Under the pieces are notes generated by a model. It saw nothing but the letters and a program-made list of their open reading frames with translations. It did not search any database and had not been told where the DNA came from. The position numbers and the translations under genes are program-made. A stretch of DNA of 64,000 nucleotides, taken from Isoetes taiwanensis. Its lineage: Eukaryota; Streptophyta; Lycopodiopsida; Isoetales; Isoetaceae. The stretch's first letter is position 1. Each line of letters opens with the position of its first letter. This document shows, one piece after another, positions 39,581-50,041 of the stretch. Where the stretch lies: contig JAJEKV010000025.1 of NCBI GenBank assembly GCA_021234155.1, positions 910,474-974,473 on the forward strand. Direction: 5' to 3'.

Positions 39581-39972
39581 CATCATGCCACCTAGTTGGC
39601 TCCAACATGCCATGCGGGCTCTAACATGCCATGCGGGCTCCAACATGCCAAGGTGGCTCAAACATGCCACGTGGGCTCCACCATGTCACCTAGGCTCCAA
39701 CATGCCCTCTAGGCTCCAACATGCCACGTGGGCTCCAACATGCCACCTAGGCTCCAAGATGCCAAGGTGGCTCAAACATGCCACCTGAGCTTTGAAATGC
39801 CAAACAGGCACCAATGTGCCACCTAGACTCCAACATGCCAAGGTGGCTCAAGCATGCCACATGGGCTCCAACATGCCACGTAGGCTCAAACGTGCCAAGG
39901 TGGCTCAAACATGCCAAGATGGCTCAAACACACCACCTAGGCATCAACGTGCCAAGGTGGCTCCAACATTAC
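39580..39972. repeat. Second block of the 19-bp minisatellite
   Basis: Same unit types as 36,515-37,810 (for example CATGCCAAGGTGGCTC and CATGCCACGTGGGCTCC). It was probably one array with the first block before other sequence entered. Confidence 0.92.
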
Positions 39973-42900
39973 AATTCAAGCATTAATGGCCTAAAATGCC
40001 ATTTCAAATGGAATATATTTTTTAGTGGATAACTCAGTGCACCATCTCTAAGCATGCATATAGAGCCATGGCAAAACATAGAGTTTGAATCCATCGGCCA
40101 TCCAGAATGAACCCAAACAATATCTTGCTACTAGGACATGAAGGGTCTACGTTTTGGAGGTTGAGTTTAGGTCGTTTGCACTTGGGACCTTGACTAGCTT
40201 GGTCTTAGATTGAATAAATTTCCTGGCTGTCACGAAGACGATCTCCTAGATGCTGCTTCTTGGGGCGCGTGTAGGGCAGCTATGGCAGGAAAGAAGCCGC
40301 CCTTCTTTCTTTTCTCCGGCACTGCTGCTGCACAAACATGTCTTCGATTCATGAACCAAAGTCTTTGTTTGTCTTTCACAACTCCTTATCCTAGCTTTCT
40401 TTGTACTACGTCTTTCTATATAACTCTTAAGAGTCTGGATAAGCACATGGCAGTGTTGGTGAATTTCTTGCATCTGTAGTGAGTTTGTGATTCCATGATC
40501 TTTTATGAAATGGAGATCATAATATCAGACGTTCCCTGTTTAGCCTTTTGATGTGGAAATTTTATTATATTTCGGACGTTTCGCAAAAGACTGTAGATAA
40601 CTATGACAACTTGATGCTTAGATGAGCTTTTATGGAGGCATAATTTCTAGTTGTCAAGATCACTGTTTATAGATGTATATGTTGTCTAATTATTCTGCTC
40701 TCTTTGCAACCAGACCTCTACGCCAAATTGTCACTTTAATTACCATGATCATGTGGTGGAAGACGATTTCAAGAATATTGTTTGGTGTCAAGTATGCACA
40801 TATGAAACCTTTACAAATTTTGGTAGTGCTTATTATGGGCATGTAGGCAATAACATGGACTACAGTTCCTTTAACGAGACATCATGGTAGAATTTTCAAA
40901 AAGACTATTTGGTCTTCAGCGAAGTAATTGCAGTGTCCAGTTACTATGCCTAGGCTCGCAAATCAATCTGTGTTTGCACTTCACTGCAGCCAAGATATGC
41001 ACTTGGACAGGAAGGGTTAGCATTGGAGCGACCATGAATTTCAAAAGCTGGAACTGATGATAATTCTATCGGATGCCCTCTTTACGAATAAAAGACAGAA
41101 AACAATTATTAGTTGTACCCCCAATCACGCCAAAGGACTTCCCTTATTTTTGCCATATACTAGTATTTGAACACTTTTTGGATGTTTAACAAATTTCCAA
41201 AGGCCATACTTAAAAATATTTAATGCTTTTAGAGTGACGTGGGACCATAGGCCAACATTTATGGGCTAGAGAAAATTTGTAAAAGCATCTTAAAGACCAT
41301 GGCAAGTTGACTCCATTACTTGATTTTTGGCTAGAGCAACCATTGGTCAAACCTTGGGACCATTGTGGAGTGAGAAATTAAAGGCATGGTGGTATTCACA
41401 AGTCCATCCTTTTCAAAAAGCAAGAAAACCCAAAGGCTTAGAACCATGGTGGAGCAATAATGGTCGCTTAGCTGGAACAAAGGGCTTGAAGACCAAGGTG
41501 AAGGGTAAATAAAAGGAAAAGATCATAAAAGAAAAGATCACACGGGGGCAATAGGAAATGGTAATGCCATTTTTACAAATCCGTGGTACAAGAACTAGGT
41601 ACAAGAGTATTTGGACAAAGGCAATGGTGGTAAAATTTTAATAAAGGGCATGGGTGGAAATGTAAATATTGGGTAGGCAAAAATATTTAAACACTAAATA
41701 TAAGGCAAAAGAAGCACAATGAAGGTGAAAGAAAATGATTAAGCTAAAAAATATAAAGGCAGAGATGAGGGAGAGATGAAGGGCCAAGATTAAGATCTTG
41801 GGCCCTAACATTCTATTGGTTTATTTCAACGGCAGAGATGAGGCAGAGATGAAGGGCCAAGATCTTGATCTTGGTCGTGACATCCTATTAGTTTAGGTTA
41901 ATTTTTTTTTCCCCACGTCGATTTTGGCGCCTTGTTTCTTGGCGCCTTGCCCTGTTTCTTGCCGCTTTGCCTTGCTTGTTTTTTGGCGCTGTGCTATCTT
42001 GCATGCTCGTCTTGCAGTCTTGAGATTGAGATTGCAACTCTTCAAAGCAATGCAGTAGCGGAAATCTGAGCAGCGGAGCTGTGCCTAGCCTGGCCACCAA
42101 TGAATACATGGAGCTCAAGGGATTGGATTGCTAGCCAATCTAACAGACGAGGCACCTAAACTGGCGTCCACAGGAAAATGTCGGATTTGAAGCTGGCATA
42201 CACAGCGGTCGCTTCAAGATTTGTAGCTGTCGGATTCGTTGCACCTGCTAAAACACAGTTTCAGATATGCATATTGCTATGCTACCGGATTTGTTGCCGA
42301 AGATGTGTCGGCTTGTGACAGATAGTGCATTTGGCGTCTGTATAATCCTTTGTTTCCTAATCTACAGGGCAGAGACAAGATTTGCTAGAAATACAGTTTT
42401 GAATCTATTTACCAGCATATGCTGGTCGGCCTGTTCAAGACCATAATAGGCTCTGCATCGATTTATGATGGATTGCTTGTACCATGCCTGTGCCACTTGC
42501 CTGTACTCTAAACTGCTCGAAATCCATAAGCTAACATTTCAGCAGGAGAAATATAGGTCAAATAATCTTGGCCTACATACAGGTTTGGGTTGATTTCCCT
42601 TGAACATCTACATTTTTGCTTGGAAATGGTAGTTGGAATTGTGTTTTAACTAAAACTTGGTTGTCTAGGGATGCCCAAATGTGTTTTTTGCCTGCAAACA
42701 GCTTATGCAAATTATACCATAACAGATGTGTGTTGGGCTAATATTCCGCGGGGCCAGATCTATTACTATGGAAGTGCCCTCTAATGATGTTGGATAACAC
42801 GGAGATGCTTTTGTATATCATGGTATGATGCTATCTTTTCTTATTCATTTATTTAAAGCTGGAAGCATGAGAGGTGTCTGGGTTCTGTTGTCTATTAGAA

Positions 42901-43255
42901 CCCTATCTGCATTAGAAAGTTACAGATAAATATGGTGTAGTTCAAGTCTTGCATATGGTTTTCAATATGGTGCGAATCTTGCATACACTTGACACTATTC
43001 TTTTATAATTCTTTGGCAGGTTTGACAAAGTTTATAGCTAGAATACAGCATAGACAAAGATCTGCTCCGGCAAAATATTCTAACTGGTCTGCTCTGGCTA
43101 AATACGCTTCTGCCAGTTATGGTTTGCTCCGGAAAGAGTACATTACAAGCAGCTAGTTTTGCAACCTCCAAGGATGTCAAAATCCCATGAATTGAATAGG
43201 CAGATAGAGTAAGGATATGAAAATCATGTTTTTAGTAATTGGAAACAGGATTTTT
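39973..43255. other. Internal filler of the nested CACTA, no gene recognised
   Basis: About 3.3 kb without a convincing gene. It contains a local duplication around 41,755-41,870 (two copies of GCAGAGATGAGG followed by GAGATGAAGGGCCAAGAT) and a GGCGCCTTG-type short repeat near 41,930-41,990. Captured host sequence is possible but unproven. Confidence 0.5.
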
Positions 43256-43980
43256 GAATCAACTTCTTATACTTGAAATACAAAATTGCAAAACTTGCTC
43301 TCATCTATCAAAAGTAGTAAACATCAACAATTTCTTGAAAAACAGCAATTGATTGTAATCAAAAACAATACTTGAAAAACTTGTCATTTAACCATGTTGT
43401 TTATTGAAGAAAACAACACTTAAAAATATTTATTTGACATGTTGTTTATTGAAAATTCTATAAAACCACATGTGCATTTTATGTAAAATAATACTAAAAG
43501 ACAACACCTATTTTTGAAAAAATACATTGCTTCTCAAAACCACATATCATTTTTTGAAGGACCAACACTTGAAAACAACATAATCAAAAGAAAAATAAAA
43601 AAACTACGCATAGTTTTTAGCAAAGTCGGACAAAATCCTATACATGGTTTTTTAGTGTTGCTTTTTGGCAAAACAACAGTTAAAAACAACATGTGGACCT
43701 TTTAAGTTTTATTACAAATCACATGTCTAATTTTGAAGAAAGCAACGCTTGAAAACTACAGCTACTTTTAAAACAACCTGTAGAAATATACGTTAATTCC
43801 TACGTGTAGATAATTTTGACAAAACTCTATGCGTAGACTTTTGGCAACAAAAACTACATATATAAAAATTTTGCTAAAAACTACACGTCATTTCTAGCAA
43901 ATTCGGACAAAAAACAACACGTAGTTTTTTGGTGTTGTTTTTTTGCAAAAAAGACACTGAAAAACAACATGTGGACCCAG
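43256..43980 (-). repeat. Right subterminal repeat array of the nested CACTA
   Basis: A/C-rich degenerate units (AAAACAACACTTGAAAAAC, AAAACTACACGT and similar) that are the complement of the left array. Oppositely oriented subterminal arrays are a standard feature of CACTA ends. Confidence 0.8.
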
Positions 43981-43996
43981 TTTTGGGGTGGTAGTG

Positions 43997-44303
43997 TTAC
44001 ACATGGCATAATGAAGGCACAAATGATGCGTTACCTCAACCATCAGATGTGAATGATGACATCAATGAAGGAGATACTGATTCCATTATTTTATCTCCAA
44101 CAATGATCTCTCATCCACGAAATGAGGTTGGAAGTAGTGAACAACTATGTGATGATAGCATTAGTGATGACTATATTGAAGATGAAGAAGTTCCAAGCAT
44201 TGATTCACGTTTTAATTTGCATACAAATTTGCGCTTGCATTTGGATGATGATGACTTAGACGACATTGAGCACAATATTCAAGACCAATTCAATGCTTTA
44301 TAA
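43997..44303 (+). pseudogene. Acidic C-terminal tail of the outer CACTA transposase
   Basis: An open frame with a strongly acidic, Asp/Glu-rich composition (for example DDDDLDDIEHNIQDQF) that ends at a stop near 44,301. Read upstream, the frame stays open to the TTA at 43,997. It continues in the same phase into the sequence left of the nested element, apart from a TGA six codons before the TAC that spans the junction. This supports a single transposase exon split by the nested insertion. Confidence 0.65.
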
Positions 44304-45645
44304 CCATTTATGTTGCCATCGATCCGAGCCATCGGATCGGAATTCTCGAATGGGCAAGCATGCATCTCTCCTATGCATGCATGCATTGCAAGCATTTTCT
44401 GAGGCTCTGGTTCGTTTGGGGATCGTTATTTCTTGCAGGTTCTTCATCGACTCTCATCGGCGTTTTCTCCTCTCTCAGCAGCTCCGTTGACTGCCACCCG
44501 CCCTCCCTTCATGTGTATATTATTATAAATATTGTTTTTTGTCGCGTGGCACGCGTGACCAGCCCCTCGCTTTTCGAGGTATTTTCTCTATTGGTTTTTT
44601 GTTGGTGATGTGCAGGTTCAAGGGTGATGCGCGACTTCAGTATTCTCTATGGAGCGTGGGTTTTTTTTTGTGGGAACGTTTAGCAGCCTGGCATTGTCCA
44701 AGCCCCTTGCCGAGATTTTATTGTTTTCCTCGAAAACCCAAAAGGGCGGGGTTTTTTAATCCCGGCGATAAACTTTCGGCAGGTACACTAGCCAACATCT
44801 GTAGCACACAATTTTATTTGGGGTCCATGTGTTATAACTGGATATTCCCTATGTTTTTCATTTTTGGGTAGCCTGTGATGTGCATCTACCCACTCTATAC
44901 CATTGTAGAAAAACTGCTGAGATGAATGAAAAGCCTAGATGAATATTATATAAACGTTTGCTCTAAATTGCTTTTCTTGCACTTTTGATTAACTATATAA
45001 GGACTAAGAACATACATGCCTATACACATGACATATTGGATATAATGTTTATTCCATACTTCTAATGTAATTCTTATGGTTAGCATATTATCATTAAAAA
45101 CCATGCCAGTTACTGAATACTATAAAATGTTTATTTGCAAGATTGTTTTCGTCATACTAGCTAGTGGCACTTTTGTGTCAAACTTAGCGCTTTTTGCGTC
45201 AAGATATCTATGTATTTCTACTTCACAATGTCACTACAGTAATACTTTTTTGACGCAATCACAAGACATAAGTACCACAATATATAATAGAGAATTGACA
45301 TAAATTAACCGATATGTTTGATACTATTAAAATGACACAAACGCTTCACAAAACGTGACAACAACCTATCACAAAATATGGCAGAAACGCGTAACAAAAT
45401 TGACCCAAAACTTTAGAACTAGCAAAGTTATAGTGGACACAAATCTATTGCTATATTTGACTCAAGAAATGTCACAATTTTTTCACAATACATGATGTAA
45501 TAATTATTACAAATGCTAATGAAAAAGTAATAAATTTTTGACTTTCGAATTAATTTATATCACTTTCAAACTTCTGACACAAATGTGTCAAAACTTAAAG
45601 CGTAGTGACACAGGATTTGACGCAAAAACCTATTCTCTTGTAGTG
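44304..45645. other. Right non-coding and subterminal part of the outer CACTA
   Basis: The left half shows no recognised gene. From about 45,130 the sequence is AT-rich with repeated GTCAAA/TGACGCAA-type motifs that mirror those at the left end (about 32,440-32,830). Confidence 0.6.
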
Positions 45646-47103
45646 TCACTTTGTTCTTTCTGCTTGATCTTTGCGATCTTTGGCAAGATTTTTGAGCAAG
45701 GTTTTAGATGTCTTTAATGGTCTTTATGGTATTAATTTGCTCTATTATTATAGTAAACTATTGAGCACAATCCTCTGTAAAGAATGAGCTGTTGGTTATA
45801 GATTTGTACAGTTAAAGGAATCTGAAGAAGGAAGAGCTTATTTTCGTTTCATAGACTAGTATACAAGGAAGACGTGGTCCGAACTACAACTTCGTCTCAT
45901 TTTCCTTCCTTTTTTGCGAAGAGGGGAGCTTCTGGCGAGCCTGGCTATGTCAGATTTGAGTTGGATCAGAGAAAGGCTCAGGCAAAATGCTCTGTTTGAA
46001 CCAATTCTTTTACGTATGTGGTGGCGGTGATCTAAGCGGTGCCACCAGTAAACTTCATCCCAAAATTACCTAAAAGAAATAAATAGGGAAAACTCCAGAA
46101 ATTTCCTGGTGGCAGGGGTTTACGAATAAACAGTGTAGATTGGGAGACGAACTGGAATATCTACAAAATATGTTGAATGGGCGTATGGAAATAAGAGCAA
46201 AAAAAACAGATGATGTTTTTGCATTATCTTCTATATCGAGTTGCATCGAATATCCTCCAAAGTAGCACACTGCATGGATGTCGAGCGGATCCAAAAAAAT
46301 CCCCCTTTCTAATTGTTTATTTCAGGGTTCCGGTTTCGGATTTGCCTTCAACAGATTATGCATCTTAAAGAACATAACAAATTGGAGCTTGCATCAGATT
46401 GAAGCTGGGTTTTTCTTCTATCTACTTTTTTGTCCTTTCATGTAGGTTGAAGCTTGCCTCGATTTTCATCAAATTGAATAATAAATTGTTCGCAGCCATG
46501 GACTCCTACTTTTTTCCTCCCATCTGTTTTTTCCCCTTCCGTGTGACCAACCAATCGTGTAAAACCACCTTGTTAATGCTTTTACGGGATATAAAAGTAA
46601 AGGTGAAGGAATAAGATTTTTAATTAAGTATTTGAAACTGTATAAAGTTGATAATGGCATTGAGGTTCAGACTGAAGTTTTTGACATGTTAGTATGTATT
46701 TTTTGGATATCAAAAGGGCAAGCCCTTGCTGGATGGGCTCAAAGAAAATTGATTTGTTGGATGTACCAATTGGACAGTTTAAGTGCGCAGACCACTCAGC
46801 ATTACGTGACGCGAGCGGATGGTTTCTTTCTAATTAAGTGAAATGATCCATCATTCGCCATGTCGGGGGTTCCTTAGGGACTGATTCACTCTGCATAGAT
46901 TGACTTAATGTAGAAAACTTGGAACTTTTGGCGATCGTTTTTTCCACATGATTTCTCGTTACTCGTGTCAGCATTTCCACTTTTGTGGCCTTCGGTCAGA
47001 CTATCAGACGATAAGCCCCAAGAAACATCAAGCATCTTCCAGGAGATCCGTGGAACGATCTTGATATAAGGAACACTAGGGGTAACGTTAGACGTCCCTA
47101 GGG

Positions 47104-47250
47104 GTAGTATTTGGTCATTAGGACAAGTGGCACTAGAGTTGATATGTTACCATCTATAGGTGATGTTTTCTAGTCGGTCATGCATAACTAATGAAGAGAT
47201 TTTGGTTTTCGCCTTCTCTCCTTGTTTCTCCTAGTTGATTAAATCCATCA
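47104..47250 (+). repeat. Dispersed repeat copy B
   Basis: Counterpart of the UTP20-intron copy at 26,530-26,685, same orientation, with scattered substitutions and one ~10-bp length difference. Confidence 0.85.
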
Positions 47251-49112
47251 AAGTCCATTTACTGGAGCTGGCGTGTCAAGTTGCCGACGCGCGTCGGCAG
47301 CTTTCCACGCCAAGAAATTCCAGAGGGACTTTTCTATATACAGAAACAACACCACTGAAAGTGGATCTCGCGTTTCTCACACGATATGGATAGGCCATGA
47401 AGGCCAAGAAATTGCAACATCAATGATTCAGAAGCTCCTAGTAGCTAAAACCCTCCGCAAAACAAGAGAGTTGAATAATGATGCCACCCAAGTCTCGGAC
47501 TACCAGCGAAGAGGCACTGGATGTTCTACACAGTCAGCACAGAGCAGGTCTTCATGTTTCGCACCAAAGGCAACTCAGGTACCAAGAGAAGTATAGAGGT
47601 TCCAAGAGAAAGAAAAGGAATTGAAAAAAAAAAAAAAAAAAAAAAACTTGGGCCTCTAAACCAACTAAAAAATGCAGTTTATTTCAAACCGAATGGAAAA
47701 AGCTGAACTCAATCCGACACTCTAAATGTCAAAAACGCCTTTAAGCAAACAAAACTTTGTATTTTCCCATCATGAACTACATGCCCAAATTCATGTTGTA
47801 AGCTTCAGTTGTCCCGGAGTGAATGAAAGATTTTGAGTACAAACTAGAAATGTTTATAAGAAAAAATAAAATTAATGTAGTACTATAACATAGAAATGAA
47901 GCATACCTTAAAGAGTTCCTTCTAGGTCTTTTTCTTCAGCGCATTGCATTATTCATGCATATGATTTATAAACTTCTGCGATTTTTGTTTCGTATTTGGG
48001 AATCAGTGGTTAGGACTATGATTTTGATGTCGTATTGTATGAAAAAGGGTATATTTTGGCATGTTTGAGCTGCTTGTTTGCATTTAGTGGTCTAGTTTCA
48101 CGTCATTTATGTGTGTGCAAGTTTATTGTTCGCTATTTTTTATGCTGAATTGTAGGGGTGGATAGCCTTTCACGCTACTTCCTTTTTCGAGGCTGGGCTA
48201 TCGTTGAAGCCAAGAACGACCTGCTGCTTTGTTGCTTTGCTGCGGACGAAGCTTGAGGTAAGTTAGGAGGTATGGCGATGAAGCTATGGCTGGGAAGCTA
48301 TGGGCATGGTGTAAACAGAGAGCAGAGAGCTATGGCGATGAAGCTATGGCTATGGTGTAAACAGCCGTGCAAGAAGATGATTGATTTTGGCAGCAGGATT
48401 GAAGGCCTCTTTAAAATATTCCCGAAATTCTTGGTCCGTTGGTGGTTCGGGCGATGTCTCCGCAATCGGCAATGTGCGGCCACCAAATAACGCCGAAAGC
48501 AATCGATAGTTAAAATTTCATATGTGGCTTTAGCTTGGTATCTGCTTCACAGCCGACAGATGCTTGCTGCTGCTTGCTTAACAGAGGAAGAATTTCTAGG
48601 GTAACGATTGGAAGAATTTCTAGGGTAACGATTGGAAGGAGAATAAGGCTTGATTGTAGATGGAGTTTTGGTGGATGCCGCTACTAGTGCTCTAAATCAG
48701 GCCATGTAAGGCCAATTTATTAAATATCCTTATGCATCAAGGCGCATGTGGGTATTGCATGCCCGCAGATTAATGATGCAAATTTTTCCTTTGCCGCTTC
48801 TTCTTTTGACGTGCTTTTAGGACCACTGAAGCTTCCTTTGCTCTGCTCGAACCAATCGATTCGAAATCCTCCTATGTCAGTATGTGTTTGTGAATTACAG
48901 CATTACCTTGCTGTGAGATCTGGCAGGGGTTTGAAATCCCCGGGCTGCAAAGCCTGTTGTTTATATGTGTTAGTGAATTACTTCCCAAAAAAGTGATAAC
49001 TTTTTGTGACATTTGACTGAGTTGAAATCTCCGGATGCAAAGCCCGTTGTTTGTGTTGTTTTTGCAATTACATTTGTTCCGTTAACCCGGCCGCGGCCTA
49101 AGATGGAGGGTT

Positions 49113-49156
49113 ACGTGAGGCCGAGATGGCCGGAGGTTCGAATCCTCCGCCACGTG
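49113..49156 (+). other. tRNA-like fragment with perfect B box
   Basis: CGGAGG-TTCGAAT-CCTCCG forms a perfect T-arm-like hairpin containing the B-box consensus GGTTCGAATCC. It is preceded by GGCCGAGATGG, resembling the A-box/D-arm start of tRNA-Ser or tRNA-Leu. The outer ACGTG and CACGT segments could pair as an acceptor-like stem. The anticodon region is missing, so it cannot be a working tRNA. It may be a relic or part of a SINE. Confidence 0.45.
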
Positions 49157-50041
49157 TATAGCGACCATCTCTGTTGTCAGCGAGGTACATCCGATTATGG
49201 GTTGACTCAGGAGTCTTGGATTGATTTTGGCCAGGATTAATAGGGGGAGCAAAGCGAGGGATCGATTGAGGGAGTTTCGTTTGGCACAATCAGTCTGGCT
49301 TTGCAGAGAGACCATGGTTTTGCAGAAATTGTTATTAATGCTATGGTTCGTTAGGCGGTGAAACCATGTTAATGAAATTGTTCAATTGACACCATAGGGA
49401 ATGGCATGGTGATTTTTCGGCAAAATGTTAATAGCCATGGATGTGGCACAACACTAGGAATATGCTGCCAATCAATGGCTCCCAATCAACGTTTAATGGA
49501 AACCCATAATAATACTTGTAAAAAACATAATAAATATATTGTAATTAGAGCATTGTTATCCAAAACACATTAGAAGAAGAATTATCAGGTTCTAATAATT
49601 TAGTTCATAAGGTTGGTTATATCTCGACGTTTCCCCCTAAAATAATTGCCTTCAAAAAACAGAAAGAAAACAGAAACCTCTTAGGTATTATCATCTAAAA
49701 CACATCAGGAAGTCCAAGTTTCACTTGAAATGATTGCCTTGAAAAAATCCTCTTAACCATTTTCCTGCTAGTGGATCACATCAAGATGTCCCTCTGCAAT
49801 AGCTCAGCACGTAGCTAGAATCTAATGAAGAAGAAAAAGAAGAAGCGAATTGCAAAATAATGGCAGATTTAGATGCCATCGTTGTGTCTAAGCCATTATT
49901 TATTTATTCATTATGTCACCAATCGGTTTCATTGGATATTTTTGGACATGTGGTAAGAAATATATTTCTCAATTAATAAATGCACATTTACATCCTCAAT
50001 ATACATGCTCTCTCTCAATGATATGTACAAGCTGCCATCTT

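Larger units (their letters stand above)
34812..43996. mobile_element. Non-autonomous CACTA element nested in the outer CACTA
   Basis: The left end begins CACTACCACCCCAATTCTGG. The reverse complement of the right end begins CACTACCACCCCAAAACTGG, and the inverted similarity continues for ~27 bp with two mismatches. A perfect 3-bp target duplication TTA flanks it (34,809-34,811 and 43,997-43,999). Both subterminal regions hold arrays of GTGGTTTTTT-type repeats in opposite orientations. No transposase is present in its 9,185 bp. Its content is a Mutator-like element, a 19-bp minisatellite, a foldback element with a SINE, and unrecognised filler. Confidence 0.92.
32405..45645 (+). mobile_element. 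Degenerate CACTA (EnSpm/CMC) DNA transposon, outer element
   Basis: The left end reads CACTATAATATAATAGG. The right end, reverse complemented, reads CACTACAAGAGAATAGG, so the termini are inverted and start with the diagnostic CACTA. Flanking trinucleotides are TTA (32,402-32,404) and TCA (45,646-45,648), a plausible decayed 3-bp target duplication. Subterminal regions (about 32,440-33,060 and 45,130-45,620) are rich in repeated GTCAA/TTGAC-type and GCGTCA motifs, as in this superfamily. Inside are transposase remnants with DUF4216 similarity (about 34,020-34,811, continuing at 43,997-44,303) and a PPR-like fragment. The element is inactive: its reading frames contain stops, and another CACTA element interrupts it. 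Confidence 0.8.
45646..50041. other. Gene-poor region between the CACTA element and the PHT4 gene
   Basis: About 4.4 kb with no recognised coding sequence. It contains the dispersed repeat at 47,104-47,250, a poly-A tract at about 47,625-47,646, and small direct duplications at 48,272-48,366 (GCTATGGCGATGAAGCTATG) and 48,589-48,640 (GGAAGAATTTCTAGGGTAAC). It also holds a diverged duplicated pair at 48,907-48,965 and 49,020-49,060, and a tRNA-like stretch at 49,113-49,156. Confidence 0.6.

Noticed and set aside
40210-40479. 89-codon open frame inside the nested CACTA
   Set aside because: No recognisable motif, and an equally open antisense frame is present; insufficient to call a captured gene.
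44266-44871. Overlapping plus-strand open frames right of the transposase tail
   Set aside because: They follow the transposase stop, are in other frames, and resemble no known protein.
47273-47596. 107-codon open frame starting MSSCRRAS
   Set aside because: No recognised domain, no supporting splice structure, and it follows a dispersed repeat directly. Cannot be supported as a gene.
49082-49315. Minus-strand open frame with 'RGGGFEPP'
   Set aside because: This peptide arises from translating a tRNA-like T-arm in reverse and is a well-known false protein signature.
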